Source: JAAAPF01 sp046541805
GTDB taxonomy: Bacteria > Pseudomonadota > Alphaproteobacteria > Geminicoccales > Geminicoccaceae
DNA: 64,000 bases
Assembly (NCBI GenBank): GCA_046541805.1
Contig: JBKHCM010000001.1
Span: 21,131-85,130 of the forward strand
Direction of reading: 5' to 3'
The notes beneath the pieces were generated by a model. It did no database searches. It saw only the letters and a list, made by a program, of their open reading frames with translations, and had not been told where the DNA came from. Shown here piece by piece: positions 24,643 through 33,492 of the stretch. The stretch's first letter is position 1. Every line of letters begins with the position of its first letter. The position numbers and the translations under genes were made by a program.

Positions 24643-25269
24643 ATGATCGAGCTGCAACGACCCGAGCTGCGCCTGGTCCTGGCCTCGGCGAGCCCGGCAC
24701 GGCGCCGGCTGTTGGAGGCGGCCGGCCTCGTCTTCGCGGTGCGCACGAGCCCGGTCGACGAGGCGTTGGTCCGCGAAGGCCTCAAGGCCGACGGCGTCGG
24801 CGGCGACGAGGCGGCGGTGGCGCTGGCCTCGCTCAAGGGCGAGCGCGTGGCGCTGGGGGCGGCGCGCGACGAGATCGTCCTCGCCGGCGACCAGCTGCTC
24901 GAGACCGCCGATGGTGCCTGGCCCGACAAGCCGGAGGACACCACGGCGCTCGAAGCCCAGCTCGCCCGCCTCGCCGGCACCACCCACACGCTGCACACCG
25001 CCGCCGTGCTCTTTCGCGGCGGCAGCCGGGTCTGGCACCACGTCGCCAGCCCGAGGGTGACGGTGCGCGCGCTCTCGCCGGACGCCATCCGTCGCTACGT
25101 CGCCGTCACCGGCGACGACGTACTCGGCTGCGTCGGTGGCTACCAGCTCGAAGGGCTGGGCGCGCACCTGCTCGCGAACATCCGCGGCGACGCCTTCGCG
25201 GCGCAGGGGCTGCCGCTGCTGGCGGTGCTGGCGGCATTGCGGGCCCAGGGCGTCCTCTGGGACGGTTGA
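24643..25269 (+). CDS. maf: Maf-like nucleotide pyrophosphatase
   Basis: A 208-residue cytoplasmic Maf/YceF-type protein that hydrolyses (modified) nucleoside triphosphates to monophosphates. The N-terminal phosphate-binding ASASPARRRLLEAAGL, the catalytic aspartate region VLAGDQLLE, and the C-terminal GGYQLEGLGAHLLANIRGD are conserved. GAGGAAGG five bases before ATG 24643 decides the start over an in-frame ATG 24625. In other alphaproteobacteria maf is followed by aroE and then coaE; here coaE follows directly and aroE is missing. Confidence 0.9.
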   Translation: MIELQRPELRLVLASASPARRRLLEAAGLVFAVRTSPVDEALVREGLKADGVGGDEAAVALASLKGERVALGAARDEIVLAGDQLLETADGAWPDKPEDTTALEAQLARLAGTTHTLHTAAVLFRGGSRVWHHVASPRVTVRALSPDAIRRYVAVTGDDVLGCVGGYQLEGLGAHLLANIRGDAFAAQGLPLLAVLAALRAQGVLWDG

Positions 25270-25282
25270 GAACAACGCCGCG

Positions 25283-25891
25283 ATGGTCGTGGTCGGCCTC
25301 ACCGGCTCGATCGCCATGGGCAAGTCGACGACGGCCGGCATGTTCCGCGCCTTCGGCTGGCCGGTCTTCGACGCCGATCTCGCCGTGCACGACCTGATGC
25401 GACCGGGCGGTGAGGCGGTGGCGGCGGTGCTCGCCGCCTTTCCCGACGTCGCCAGCCCCGCGAGCGGGATCGACCGCGCCGAGCTCGGCCGGGCCGTGTT
25501 CGGCGACCCGGCGGCGCTGAAGCGGCTCGAGGCCGTCGTGCACCCGCGCGTGCGCCGCGCCGAGGAGCGCTTTTTGGCCCACGCCCGACGTCGCGGCGAG
25601 CGCGCCGCGCTCTTGGACATCCCGCTGCTGTTCGAGGGTGGCGGCAGCCGGCGCTGCGATCTCACCGTGGTCGCGAGTGCGTCCCGCCACCTCCAGGCGG
25701 TGCGGGCGCTTGCCCGGCCGGGGATGACGCGGGCCCGGCTCGACGCCATCCTGGCCAAGCAGATGCCGGACCGCGAGAAGCGCCGGCGCGCCGATTTCGT
25801 CGTCCGCACCGGCCTCGGCCGGGCGGTGGCGCTCGCCGACGTGCGCGCGGTGGTCCGCATCGTCGAAGCCCGGGACCAGGAGAGGCGGTGA
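25283..25891 (+). CDS. coaE: Dephospho-CoA kinase
   Basis: Last step of coenzyme A synthesis: phosphorylates dephospho-CoA at the 3' hydroxyl. A 202-residue P-loop kinase with VGLTGSIAMGKSTT at the N terminus, the DADLAVHDL motif (D at the CoA-binding site) and an LLDIPLLFE block. Towards the end it has KQMPDREKRRRADFVV, the conserved RxxRAD segment. It starts 13 bases after maf and its stop overlaps the dnaQ start, so maf-coaE-dnaQ are probably one operon. Confidence 0.95.
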   Translation: MVVVGLTGSIAMGKSTTAGMFRAFGWPVFDADLAVHDLMRPGGEAVAAVLAAFPDVASPASGIDRAELGRAVFGDPAALKRLEAVVHPRVRRAEERFLAHARRRGERAALLDIPLLFEGGGSRRCDLTVVASASRHLQAVRALARPGMTRARLDAILAKQMPDREKRRRADFVVRTGLGRAVALADVRAVVRIVEARDQERR

Positions 25892-26577
25892 TGCTGCGTG
25901 AGATCGTGCTCGACACCGAGACCACCGGTTTGGCGCCCGAGGCGGGCGACCGCATCGTCGAGATCGGCTGCGTCGAGCTGGTGAACCACGTGCCGACGGG
26001 TCGCACCTACCACCAGTACCTCAACCCCGAGCGCGCGATGCCGGCGGAGGCCTTCGCGGTGCACGGCCTCGGCGACGACTTCCTCGCCGACAAGCCGCGC
26101 TTCGGCGAGATCGCCGACGCGTTCTTGCGCTTCGTCGGCGATGCCGGGCTGGTCATCCACAACGCCGAGTTCGACATCAAGTTTCTCGACGCCGAGCTCG
26201 TCCGGGCGGGCCGCCCGCCGCTGGGCTTGGCGCGGGCGACCGACACCCTCGCCCTCGCCCGCAAGCGCTTTCCGGGCGCGCCGGCGAGCCTGGACGCGCT
26301 CTTGAAGCGCTTCGAGGTCGACGGTTCGGCGCGGGTCCTGCACGGCGCCCTTTTGGACTGCGAGCTTTTGGCCGAGGTCTATCTCCACCTCCTGGGCGGC
26401 CGGCAGCCGGGCTTCGCCTTCGCCGCGGGCGAGCCGGCGCGCGCCGTCGCCGCCAAGCGCAGCCGGCCGCGGCGCGCGCCCCGCCCGCACGCGCCGAGCG
26501 CGCAGGAGCTCGAGGCGCACCGCGCCTTCGTCGGCGGGCTCGACGATCCCTTGTGGGCGCGCTTCGAGGACGGCTGA
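25891..26577 (+). CDS. dnaQ: DNA polymerase III epsilon subunit (3'-5' proofreading exonuclease)
   Basis: A 228-residue DEDDh exonuclease. Exo I is VLDTETTGL, Exo II is IHNAEFDIKFLD, and Exo III is LHGALLDCELLAEVY, supplying the His and last Asp. The C-terminal segment (AAKRSRPRRAPRPHAPSAQE and onward) is basic and proline-rich and links to the polymerase-binding tail. ATG 25891 overlaps the coaE stop; GTG 25888 is an in-frame alternative. SecB, which often follows in relatives, is not here; icd comes next. Confidence 0.94.
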   Translation: MLREIVLDTETTGLAPEAGDRIVEIGCVELVNHVPTGRTYHQYLNPERAMPAEAFAVHGLGDDFLADKPRFGEIADAFLRFVGDAGLVIHNAEFDIKFLDAELVRAGRPPLGLARATDTLALARKRFPGAPASLDALLKRFEVDGSARVLHGALLDCELLAEVYLHLLGGRQPGFAFAAGEPARAVAAKRSRPRRAPRPHAPSAQELEAHRAFVGGLDDPLWARFEDG

Positions 26578-26692
26578 AGCGGGGCGACTTCGGTCGCCTT
26601 TTGGCGCAGGCGCGGCTTCGCTAAGCAGGCGCGACAGCGACACCCCGCCGGCGAGCCCCCGTCGGCCCCGCCCTGCTCACGGGAGACCCCCA

Positions 26693-27910
26693 ATGGCGAA
26701 GATCAGCGTCAAGAACCCCATCGTCGAACTCGACGGCGACGAGATGACCCGGATCATCTGGGACTTCATCAAAAATAAGCTGATCCTACCGTACCTCGAC
26801 ATCGAGCTCTTGTACTACGATTTGTCGATCGAGAACCGGGACGCCACCGACGATCAAGTCACCGTCGACGCCGCCAACGCCATCAAGCAGCACAACGTCG
26901 GGGTGAAATGCGCCACCATCACGCCCGACGAGGCGCGCATGGAGGAGTTCGGGCTCAAGCAGATGTGGCGCTCGCCGAACGGCACGATCCGCAACATTCT
27001 GGGCGGCACCGTCTTTCGCGAGCCGATCATCTGCCAGAACGTGCCGCGGCTGGTGCCCGGCTGGACCCGGCCGATGATCATCGGCCGCCATGCCTACGGC
27101 GATCAGTACCGCGCCACCGACGTCGTCGTCCCCGGCCCGGGCACGCTCACGATGACCTTCACCCCGGCCGACGGCTCGGCGCCGATGGAGTTCGAGGTGT
27201 TCAAGTTCCCGGGCGGCGGTGTCGCCATGGGGATGTACAACCTCGACGAGAGCATCCGTGATTTCGCCCGCGCCAGCTTCAATTACGGCCTGATGCGCGG
27301 CTATCCGGTCTACCTGTCGACGAAGAATACGATTCTCAAGAAATACGATGGCCGCTTCAAGGACCTGTTCCAGGAGGTGTTCGACGCCGAGTTCGCCGAT
27401 CGCTTCAAGGCCCAGGGGCTGACCTACGAGCACCGCCTGATCGACGATATGGTCGCCTGCGCGATGAAGTGGTCGGGCGGGTTCGTCTGGGCGTGCAAGA
27501 ACTACGACGGCGACGTGCAGTCGGACACCGTGGCGCAGGGTTTCGGCTCGCTCGGTCTGATGACTTCGGTGCTGATGACGCCCGACGGCGAAACGGTCGA
27601 AGCGGAGGCGGCGCACGGCACCGTCACCCGCCATTTCCGCCAGCACCAGCAGGGCAAGGAGACCTCGACCAACCCGATCGCCTCGATCTTCGCCTGGACC
27701 CGTGGCCTGCAGTACCGCGCCAAGATCGATGGCACGCCGGAACTCGGCCGGTTCGCCGAGACCGTGGAGAAGGTCTGCGTCGACACCGTCGAGAGCGGCA
27801 AGATGACGAAGGATCTGGCGCTGTTGATCGGTCCCGAGCAGCCCTGGCTGACCACCAGTCAGTTCCTGGATGCCGTCGACGTCGGCTTGAAAAAGGCGCT
27901 CGCGGCCTGA
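26693..27910 (+). CDS. icd: NADP-dependent isocitrate dehydrogenase (homodimeric, eukaryote-like type)
   Basis: Oxidatively decarboxylates isocitrate to 2-oxoglutarate in the TCA cycle. The 405-residue length and the start MAKISVKNPIVELDGDEMTR identify the subfamily found in alphaproteobacteria and mitochondria rather than the E. coli type. Conserved blocks include SPNGTIRNILGGTVFREPI (substrate loop), YLSTKNTILKKYDGRFKD (catalytic Tyr/Lys region) and EAAHGTVTRHF (coenzyme region). GGGAGA precedes ATG 26693. A strong hairpin terminator follows. Confidence 0.97.
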   Translation: MAKISVKNPIVELDGDEMTRIIWDFIKNKLILPYLDIELLYYDLSIENRDATDDQVTVDAANAIKQHNVGVKCATITPDEARMEEFGLKQMWRSPNGTIRNILGGTVFREPIICQNVPRLVPGWTRPMIIGRHAYGDQYRATDVVVPGPGTLTMTFTPADGSAPMEFEVFKFPGGGVAMGMYNLDESIRDFARASFNYGLMRGYPVYLSTKNTILKKYDGRFKDLFQEVFDAEFADRFKAQGLTYEHRLIDDMVACAMKWSGGFVWACKNYDGDVQSDTVAQGFGSLGLMTSVLMTPDGETVEAEAAHGTVTRHFRQHQQGKETSTNPIASIFAWTRGLQYRAKIDGTPELGRFAETVEKVCVDTVESGKMTKDLALLIGPEQPWLTTSQFLDAVDVGLKKALAA

Positions 27911-27937
27911 GCCGCGCCGCCCGCGTGCGCGTCGGCC

Positions 27938-27968
27938 AAGGCCCGCCCCGGTGGCGGGCCTTACCTTT
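27938..27968 (+). terminator. Rho-independent-type terminator after icd
   Basis: Perfect ten-base arms AAGGCCCGCC (27938-27947) and GGCGGGCCTT (27953-27962) enclose a five-base loop and are followed by a T-rich tail (ACCTTTT). Confidence 0.8.
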
Positions 27969-28254
27969 TGTAGCTGCGGCTTTGCGTAAAATGTTTTCAA
28001 AAAACTTGAGAAAATCCTGCAACATGGCGAAACAAAACTAAAATTTGGATGAAAGGAAGACTGAATTCGGTGAACTTCGGAAATTTTATACTTTCGGATC
28101 GTCGGTTTTGGTCTTGCCATCGCGTCAAGGTTGTATTAACAACCGAGGCGTTAGCCAGACGGTGCTTCCCTCCCACAGCCTTCCCCGCGCGGCTTCGGCC
28201 GCCGGGGATCTTTTCGGGGGACAGCCGTCGTTCACCGGCGAGAGGACGCACGCG
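27969..28254. promoter_or_regulatory. AT-rich intergenic region upstream of the small-protein/hslVU genes
   Basis: About 160 bases (27970-28140) are strikingly AT-rich for this chromosome, with runs such as AAAATGTTTTCAAAAAAC and AAATTTTATAC. It probably holds the promoter of the downstream genes; TTGCCA (28114-28119) and TATTAA (28134-28139) are possible hexamers but only 14 bases apart. I could not identify a clear heat-shock promoter, although hslVU would be expected to have one. Confidence 0.4.
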
Positions 28255-28461
28255 ATGCGTGATCTGGACCTGCTTGATGCCGCCCCCTTCGTCGACGTCG
28301 TGCCCGAGGCGGTGCACATGGACGTCGAGAACGGTCTCATCACCGCCGCGCTGATGACCGCGACCGCGTTCCGTATGAAGGACATGGAGGGGCTGCTGCT
28401 GGCGCTGCGGACCCTCGCCGCCGCCGTCGATCGCTTCGAGCGCGCGCGCGACCTGCTATGA
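28255..28461 (+). CDS. Small uncharacterised protein preceding hslV
   Basis: A 68-residue protein (MRDLDLLDAAPFVDVVPEAV through RFERARDLL) with an acidic N terminus and an amphipathic, leucine- and alanine-rich helical C-terminal half. I do not recognise the family. No signal peptide or cysteine. GAGAGGA lies nine bases upstream of ATG 28255, and the gene follows an AT-rich promoter-like region, so it is likely expressed. Placement 75 bases before hslV suggests co-expression with the HslUV protease, perhaps as a heat-shock-linked factor (inference). Confidence 0.6.
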   Translation: MRDLDLLDAAPFVDVVPEAVHMDVENGLITAALMTATAFRMKDMEGLLLALRTLAAAVDRFERARDLL

Positions 28462-28536
28462 GCGTCGCTTGACGCTCGCCTGAACGGGCCCCAAATGCGG
28501 CGGTGACCACGCCGCTCCCGGAGCCCGCCGTTGGCT

Positions 28537-29100
28537 ATGTTCTCTCCAGCGTCCGCCGTGGCGGACGCGCTGCACGGCACGACGATCGTCACCGTCCGCA
28601 AGGGCAGCCAGGTCGTCGTCGCCGGTGACGGTCAGGTCAGCTTCGGCAATACCGTCATCAAGGCCGGCGCCAACAAGGTCCGCCGGCTGCGGTCCGACAT
28701 CCTCTGCGGCTTCGCCGGCGCCACAGCCGACGCCTTCACCCTGCTCGAGCGGCTCGAGGAGAAGCTCGAGCGGCACCCGGCCCAGCTCAAGCGCGCTTGC
28801 GTCGAGCTCGCCAAGGACTGGCGGACCGACCGCTTCCTGCGTCGGCTCGAGGCGATGATGATCGTTTGCGACCAGGACGAGACGCTGCTCTTGACCGGCG
28901 TGGGCGACGTGCTCGAGCCCGAGGACGGCATCGCCGGCATCGGCTCCGGCGGTGCCTACGCGCTCGCCGCCGCCCGCGCCCTCTTGGACGTCGAGGCGAT
29001 GGACGCCGAGGCGATCGCCCGCCGCTCCATGGCGATCGCCGCCGACATCTGCATCTACACCAACGCCAACGTCGTCCTCGAGAAGCTGGAGCTGGCATGA
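28537..29100 (+). CDS. hslV: ATP-dependent protease peptidase subunit HslV
   Basis: Proteolytic subunit of the HslUV (ClpQY) protease. A 187-residue threonine protease: the catalytic threonine is exposed by processing in LHGTTIVTVRKG. Other conserved segments are VVVAGDGQVSFGNTVIK, LCGFAGATADAFTL and GIGSGGAYALAAARAL. ATG 28537 is chosen; an in-frame TTG lies six bases upstream. Its stop overlaps the hslU start (ATGA), so both subunits are translated together. Confidence 0.96.
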   Translation: MFSPASAVADALHGTTIVTVRKGSQVVVAGDGQVSFGNTVIKAGANKVRRLRSDILCGFAGATADAFTLLERLEEKLERHPAQLKRACVELAKDWRTDRFLRRLEAMMIVCDQDETLLLTGVGDVLEPEDGIAGIGSGGAYALAAARALLDVEAMDAEAIARRSMAIAADICIYTNANVVLEKLELA

Positions 29101-30401
29101 CCGCGCTCACGCCCCGCGAGATCGTCTCCGAGCTCGACCGCTTCATCGTCGGCCAGGGCGAGGCGAAGCGCGCGGTGGCGATCGCGCTCAGGAACCGCTG
29201 GCGGCGCCAGCAGCTCGACGACGCGCTGCGCGAGGAGGTCCAACCCAAGAACATCTTGATGATCGGACCGACCGGCTGCGGCAAGACCGAGATCTCGCGC
29301 CGCCTCGCCCGCCTCGCCCAGGCCCCCTTCCTCAAGGTCGAGGCCACCAAGTTCACCGAGGTCGGCTATGTCGGCCGCGACGTCGAGAGCATCGTGCGCG
29401 ACCTGGTCGAGGTCTCGATCACGATGACCCGCGAGCGGATGCGCCAGGAGGTCCGCGCCCAGGCCGAGCTCAACGCCGAGGAACGGGTGATCACCGCCCT
29501 CGTCGGCGACAACGCCGGCAAGGAAACGCGCGAGAAGTTCCGTCGCATGCTACGCGACGGCGAGCTCGCCCAAAAGGAGATCGACCTCGACATCCAGGCC
29601 GGCAGCGAAGGCATGCCAGCCTTCGAGATCCCCGGCATGCCGGGGGCGCAGATGGGCATGGTCAATCTCGGCGACATCTTCGGCAAGGCCTTCGGCCAGC
29701 GCACCAAGCGCAAGCGCATGACCGTGTCCGAGAGCTACGACGTGCTCTTGGCCGAGGAGAGCGACAAGCTCCTCGACCAGGAGACCGTCACCAAGGAAGG
29801 CCTCAAGGTCGCCGAGAACAACGGTATCGTCTTCGTCGACGAGATCGACAAGATCACCGCGCGCGAGGGCCGCTCCGGCGACGTCAGCCGCGAGGGCGTG
29901 CAGCGCGATCTGCTGCCCTTGATCGAGGGCACGCAGGTCTCGACCAAGCACGGCGTGGTCAAGACCGACCACATGCTCTTCATCGCCTCGGGCGCCTTCC
30001 ACCTCGCCAAGCCGGCCGACATGCTGCCGGAGCTGCAGGGGCGCTTGCCGATCCGGGTCGAGCTCGCCGGGCTCGGCCAGGCCGATCTCAAGCGCATCCT
30101 GGTCGAGCCGGAAGCGAGCTTGGTGGAGCAGTACAAGGCGCTGTTGGCGACCGAGGGCGTCGAGCTCGACTTCACCGACGACGGCATCGACGAGCTCGCC
30201 CGGCTCGCCCACGCGGTCAACAGCCAGGTCGAGAACATCGGCGCGCGCCGGCTGATGACGGTGATGGAGCGGGTGGTCGACGAGATCAGCTACACCGCGT
30301 CCGACCGCGGCGGCGAGACCGTGATGATCGACGGCGCCTATGTGCGCGAGCGGGTGGCCGACCTCGTCGACACCGGCGATCTTTCCAAGTTCATCCTCTG
30401 A
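29097..30401 (+). CDS. hslU: ATPase subunit HslU of the HslUV protease
   Basis: AAA+ unfoldase that feeds substrates into HslV. At 434 residues it is full length. Visible features are the N-terminal LTPREIVSELDRFIVGQGEA, Walker A GPTGCGKTE, the GYVGRDVES pore-loop motif, Walker B NNGIVFVDEIDKI and sensor region GRLPIRVELAGL. The C terminus DTGDLSKFIL is the conserved tail that docks into HslV. It is the last gene before the AI-2E family transporter, which begins 21 bases later. Confidence 0.97.
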   Translation: MTALTPREIVSELDRFIVGQGEAKRAVAIALRNRWRRQQLDDALREEVQPKNILMIGPTGCGKTEISRRLARLAQAPFLKVEATKFTEVGYVGRDVESIVRDLVEVSITMTRERMRQEVRAQAELNAEERVITALVGDNAGKETREKFRRMLRDGELAQKEIDLDIQAGSEGMPAFEIPGMPGAQMGMVNLGDIFGKAFGQRTKRKRMTVSESYDVLLAEESDKLLDQETVTKEGLKVAENNGIVFVDEIDKITAREGRSGDVSREGVQRDLLPLIEGTQVSTKHGVVKTDHMLFIASGAFHLAKPADMLPELQGRLPIRVELAGLGQADLKRILVEPEASLVEQYKALLATEGVELDFTDDGIDELARLAHAVNSQVENIGARRLMTVMERVVDEISYTASDRGGETVMIDGAYVRERVADLVDTGDLSKFIL

Positions 30402-30422
30402 GCCGGGGTCCGGGAGCCGGCG

Positions 30423-31502
30423 GTGGCGATCCCGGAACGGCGCGCCGAGCAGATCGCCGCGTTCGCCGCCGTCCTCTTGTTGGCATCGGCCGCCTTTGCG
30501 GTGCTGCGCCCGTTCGTCGTGCCGATCCTTTGGGCCTTCGTCATCGCGCTGGCCTCCTGGCCGGCGTTCGAGCGGGCCCTGGTCTTCACCGGCGGGCGCC
30601 GCACCATCGCCGCCGCCGTGATGCTCGCCGCCCTCGCCATCGGCCTCCTGTTGCCGGTCGCCCTCGCCGGTCTCGGCCTGTCGCGCAGCGTGCCGACGGT
30701 CGTCGGTCAGGGCCGCGCGCTGTTGACGAACCCGCCCGACCCGCCGGCGTGGCTCCTCACCACGCCCGTGCTCGACACCACCGTCGGCGCGGTCTGGCAA
30801 CAGGTCGCCAGCGACGACTTCACCCTCGGCGAGACCCTTGAGCCCTATGCCGGTCGCATCTCCAGCTTCCTGCTCGATGTGGCGACCGGCATCGGCAACG
30901 GCCTGTTCCAGCTCGGGCTCAGCCTCTTGATCGTCTTCTTCCTCTACCGCGACGGCGACTTCGTCGCCGAGCAGGTGCGCCGGCTGTTCGCGCGCGTCGC
31001 CGGCTCGCGGGCCGAGCGGCTGTTGCGCGAGGCCCACGGCACGATGATCGGCGTGCTCTACGGCATCATCGGCACGGCCTTGATCCAAGGCGCGCTCGCC
31101 GCCTTTGGCTTTTGGATCGCCGACCTGCCGGCGCCGTTCCTCTTGGGCATGCTCGCCGCCATCGTCGCACCCATCCCCTGGGGCGTCGGCCTGGTGGTGT
31201 GGCCGGCCGCGCTCTGGCTGGCGAGCGAGGGGGCCTACGGCGCGGCCATCTTCGTCTTCATCTGGGGGATCGCGCCCGTCGGCGTCGTCGACAACGTCGT
31301 GCGGCCGCTGTTCGTGCGTCGCTCCAGCCGCCTGCCCTTCGTCCTCGTCGTGCTGGGCCTGATCGGCGGCGCCCTCTACGCCGGCGTCGTCGGGCTGTTC
31401 CTCGGCCCCGTGATCCTCGCCGTCACCTATGCCTTGGTGCGCGAATGGGCGGCGGAAGAGCGCGAGCGTCTGGCCGATGCCGGCGACCGCGCGGCCGAAT
31501 GA
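30423..31502 (+). CDS. AI-2E/PerM-family membrane transporter
   Basis: A 359-residue inner-membrane protein with about seven to eight hydrophobic segments. Typical family blocks are VALAGLGLSRSVPTV, LSLLIVFFLYRDGD, RLLREAHGTMIGVLYGIIGTA and FVFIWGIAPVGVVDNVVRP, the last being a near-diagnostic PerM motif (G...DN.LRP). Substrates of the family range from autoinducer-2 to cations and are unknown here. The start is GTG 30423. Its 3' end overlaps the convergent DMT transporter gene by 80 bases, which is unusually long for this region. Confidence 0.85.
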   Translation: MAIPERRAEQIAAFAAVLLLASAAFAVLRPFVVPILWAFVIALASWPAFERALVFTGGRRTIAAAVMLAALAIGLLLPVALAGLGLSRSVPTVVGQGRALLTNPPDPPAWLLTTPVLDTTVGAVWQQVASDDFTLGETLEPYAGRISSFLLDVATGIGNGLFQLGLSLLIVFFLYRDGDFVAEQVRRLFARVAGSRAERLLREAHGTMIGVLYGIIGTALIQGALAAFGFWIADLPAPFLLGMLAAIVAPIPWGVGLVVWPAALWLASEGAYGAAIFVFIWGIAPVGVVDNVVRPLFVRRSSRLPFVLVVLGLIGGALYAGVVGLFLGPVILAVTYALVREWAAEERERLADAGDRAAE

Positions 31503-32415
31503 GTCCGCCCCCCGAGCCGCTCGTCGCGACCGCTCGTTGGCGCACGCGCTCACGGTGCATGACGTAGAGCCCGCTGCCCGCGATCAGCCCGGCGCCCAGA
31601 TAGGTATAGATGTCCGGCAACTCGCCGAAGAGGACGAAGCCCGCGAGCGTCGCCCACAGCAGCTGGGTGTAGGTGAAGGGCGTGACCAGTGAGGCCGGGG
31701 CGCGGGCGAGGGCGGCGATCATCGCCAGATGACCGAGCGCCCCGAAGCTGCCCGCCAGCACCATGAGCGCCCAGCCGGCGGCGTCCGGCGCCTGCCAGAC
31801 GAAGGGCAGCATCAGGCTCGAGGCCAAGACGCCGACCAGGCAGGAGTAGAAGAGGCTGACGCGGGGCGCGGCGCTGTCGCCGACGATGCGGGTCGTGATC
31901 TGATAGCAGGCGTAGGACGCCGCGCACAGCACCGCCGCGATCGCGGCCGGGTGCATCGCGTCGAGGCCGGGGCGGATGATGACGAGCGCCCCCGCGAAGC
32001 CGGTGGCGACGGCCGCCCAGCGCCGCAGGCCCACCGCCTCGCCGAGGGCGAGAGCCGCCAGCGCGGTGACCATGACCGGCGTCAGGAACATGATCGCCGC
32101 CACCTCGGCGAGCGGCAGCCAGCGCAGTGCCAGAAAGGACAGCAAGGTCGCGGCGAACATCAAGAGCGAGCGGGCGAACTGCACCCGCGGCCGCGCCGTC
32201 GCCACCACCCCGTCGAGCCGTCCGCGCAGCAGGATCAAGACGATGACGAGGTGGAAGGCGTAGCGGCCCCAGACGATCTGCGGCGTCGACAGCTCCGTGG
32301 AGAGCAGCTTCACCGACGCGGTCATGCCGACGAAGCAGGCCGCGGCGACCATCATCAACAGGGCGGCGATGCATTCGGTGGCCGGGACCGTCCGCTCGCG
32401 CCGCACCTCCTGCAT
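31423..32415 (-). CDS. EamA/DMT-family transporter
   Basis: A 330-residue inner-membrane protein of the drug/metabolite transporter superfamily, with two EamA repeats totalling about ten helices. MMVAAACFVGMTASVKLLST and the LAEVAAIMFLTPVMVTALAA block are in the first repeat; LVTPFTYTQLLWATLAGFVLFGE is in the second. Members export metabolites or amino acids. The long charged C-terminal tail after YVMHRERVRQRAVA extends into the opposing PerM gene and may be non-essential. ATG 32415 follows an in-frame upstream ATG-poor region; the frame is open to 32508. Confidence 0.82.
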   Translation of the reverse strand: MQEVRRERTVPATECIAALLMMVAAACFVGMTASVKLLSTELSTPQIVWGRYAFHLVIVLILLRGRLDGVVATARPRVQFARSLLMFAATLLSFLALRWLPLAEVAAIMFLTPVMVTALAALALGEAVGLRRWAAVATGFAGALVIIRPGLDAMHPAAIAAVLCAASYACYQITTRIVGDSAAPRVSLFYSCLVGVLASSLMLPFVWQAPDAAGWALMVLAGSFGALGHLAMIAALARAPASLVTPFTYTQLLWATLAGFVLFGELPDIYTYLGAGLIAGSGLYVMHRERVRQRAVATSGSGGGLIRPRGRRHRPDARALPPPIRAPRHR

Positions 32416-32544
32416 CGCCTCGATGTCTCCCGCGCGGGCACCCCGGCGCGGCCCCGCCCAAGCCGTTGTCGTTCGCCGAGACCAGGCCGGTCGCGGGCGG
32501 TTTGGCAACAGCCCGAGCGCATGGCACGCATTCGCCGCCGCGGC

Positions 32545-33492
32545 TCACGCCCCGCCGGCCGCGCCACCCGGCGCGGGCATGCCGGAGCCGACCGCTTGCA
32601 CGGGCGGGCGATTGACCTCGCGGAACACCTCCGCGACGTGCTCGAGACGGTCCGCCAACGGGTTGGTCTTACGCCACACCATGCCGATCGTCCGCACGGG
32701 CCGTGGCGCCGGCAGGCGGGCGACGGCGACTGCGGCGGAGCGCGTCTCGATGGCGACCGCCATCTCCGGCACCAGCGTCAGCCCGATGCCCGCCGCCACC
32801 ATCTGCACCAGGGTGGAAAGCGAGCTCCCCTCCACCAGGTCGCGCGGATCCAGACGCGACATGTTGCAAAAGGAGATCGCCTGCTCGCGAAAGCAGTGAC
32901 CCTCCTCCAGCAACAAAATCCGCATCCGGCCCAGCATGTCGGCGTCGGGGACCGGATCGTCGGCGTCGGCGAGCGGTCGCACCAGCACGAACTCTTCCTC
33001 GAGCAGAGGCATTTCGGTCAGCGCCGGCTCGGACACCGGCAGTGCCACGATCGCGGTGTCGAGGCGGCCCTCGGCGAGATCGTCGACGAGTTTCTGCGTC
33101 ACCGCCTCGCGCGGGCGCACGTCGAGCCCCGGGTGGCGCCGCGCCAGCTCCTTGATCAGGCTCGGCAGGAGGTAGGGCGCCACCGTCGGGATGAGGCCGA
33201 TCCGGAGCCGGCCGGTGAGCGGACCCTGGGCCGCGCGCGCGAGGTCGCCGAGCTCGTCCACGGCGCGCAGGATCTCGCGTACACGGATCTCGAACGCCTC
33301 GCCGAGGCTGGTGAGGCCGACCCGGCGGCCGCCGCGTTCGACCAGCGGCGCGCCGATCGTGTCCTCCAGCTCCTTGATCTGCACGGACAGGGCCGGTTGC
33401 GACACCCCGCAGGCCACCGACGCGCGGCCGAAATGACGGTGGCGGGCGAGGGCGTCGAAATAGCGGAGGTGCTTCATCGAAATGCCGATCAT
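32545..33492 (-). CDS. oxyR: Hydrogen peroxide-sensing LysR regulator OxyR
   Basis: A 315-residue LysR-type regulator. The winged helix-turn-helix is at the N terminus (FGRASVACGVSQPALSVQIK). The peroxide switch is intact: C200 and C209 in EEGHCFREQAISFC correspond to the disulfide-forming pair C199/C208 of E. coli OxyR. It is divergent from katG, its classic target. ATG 33492 is the first start; ATG 33477 (MKHLRYFDAL) is an alternative that matches many relatives. Confidence 0.93.
   Translation of the reverse strand: MIGISMKHLRYFDALARHRHFGRASVACGVSQPALSVQIKELEDTIGAPLVERGGRRVGLTSLGEAFEIRVREILRAVDELGDLARAAQGPLTGRLRIGLIPTVAPYLLPSLIKELARRHPGLDVRPREAVTQKLVDDLAEGRLDTAIVALPVSEPALTEMPLLEEEFVLVRPLADADDPVPDADMLGRMRILLLEEGHCFREQAISFCNMSRLDPRDLVEGSSLSTLVQMVAAGIGLTLVPEMAVAIETRSAAVAVARLPAPRPVRTIGMVWRKTNPLADRLEHVAEVFREVNRPPVQAVGSGMPAPGGAAGGA

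Noticed and set aside
28045..28254. Longer version of the small protein upstream of hslV, starting at 28045
   Set aside because: The extension lies in AT-rich, promoter-like sequence with untypical codon use, and GAGAGGA favours ATG 28255.
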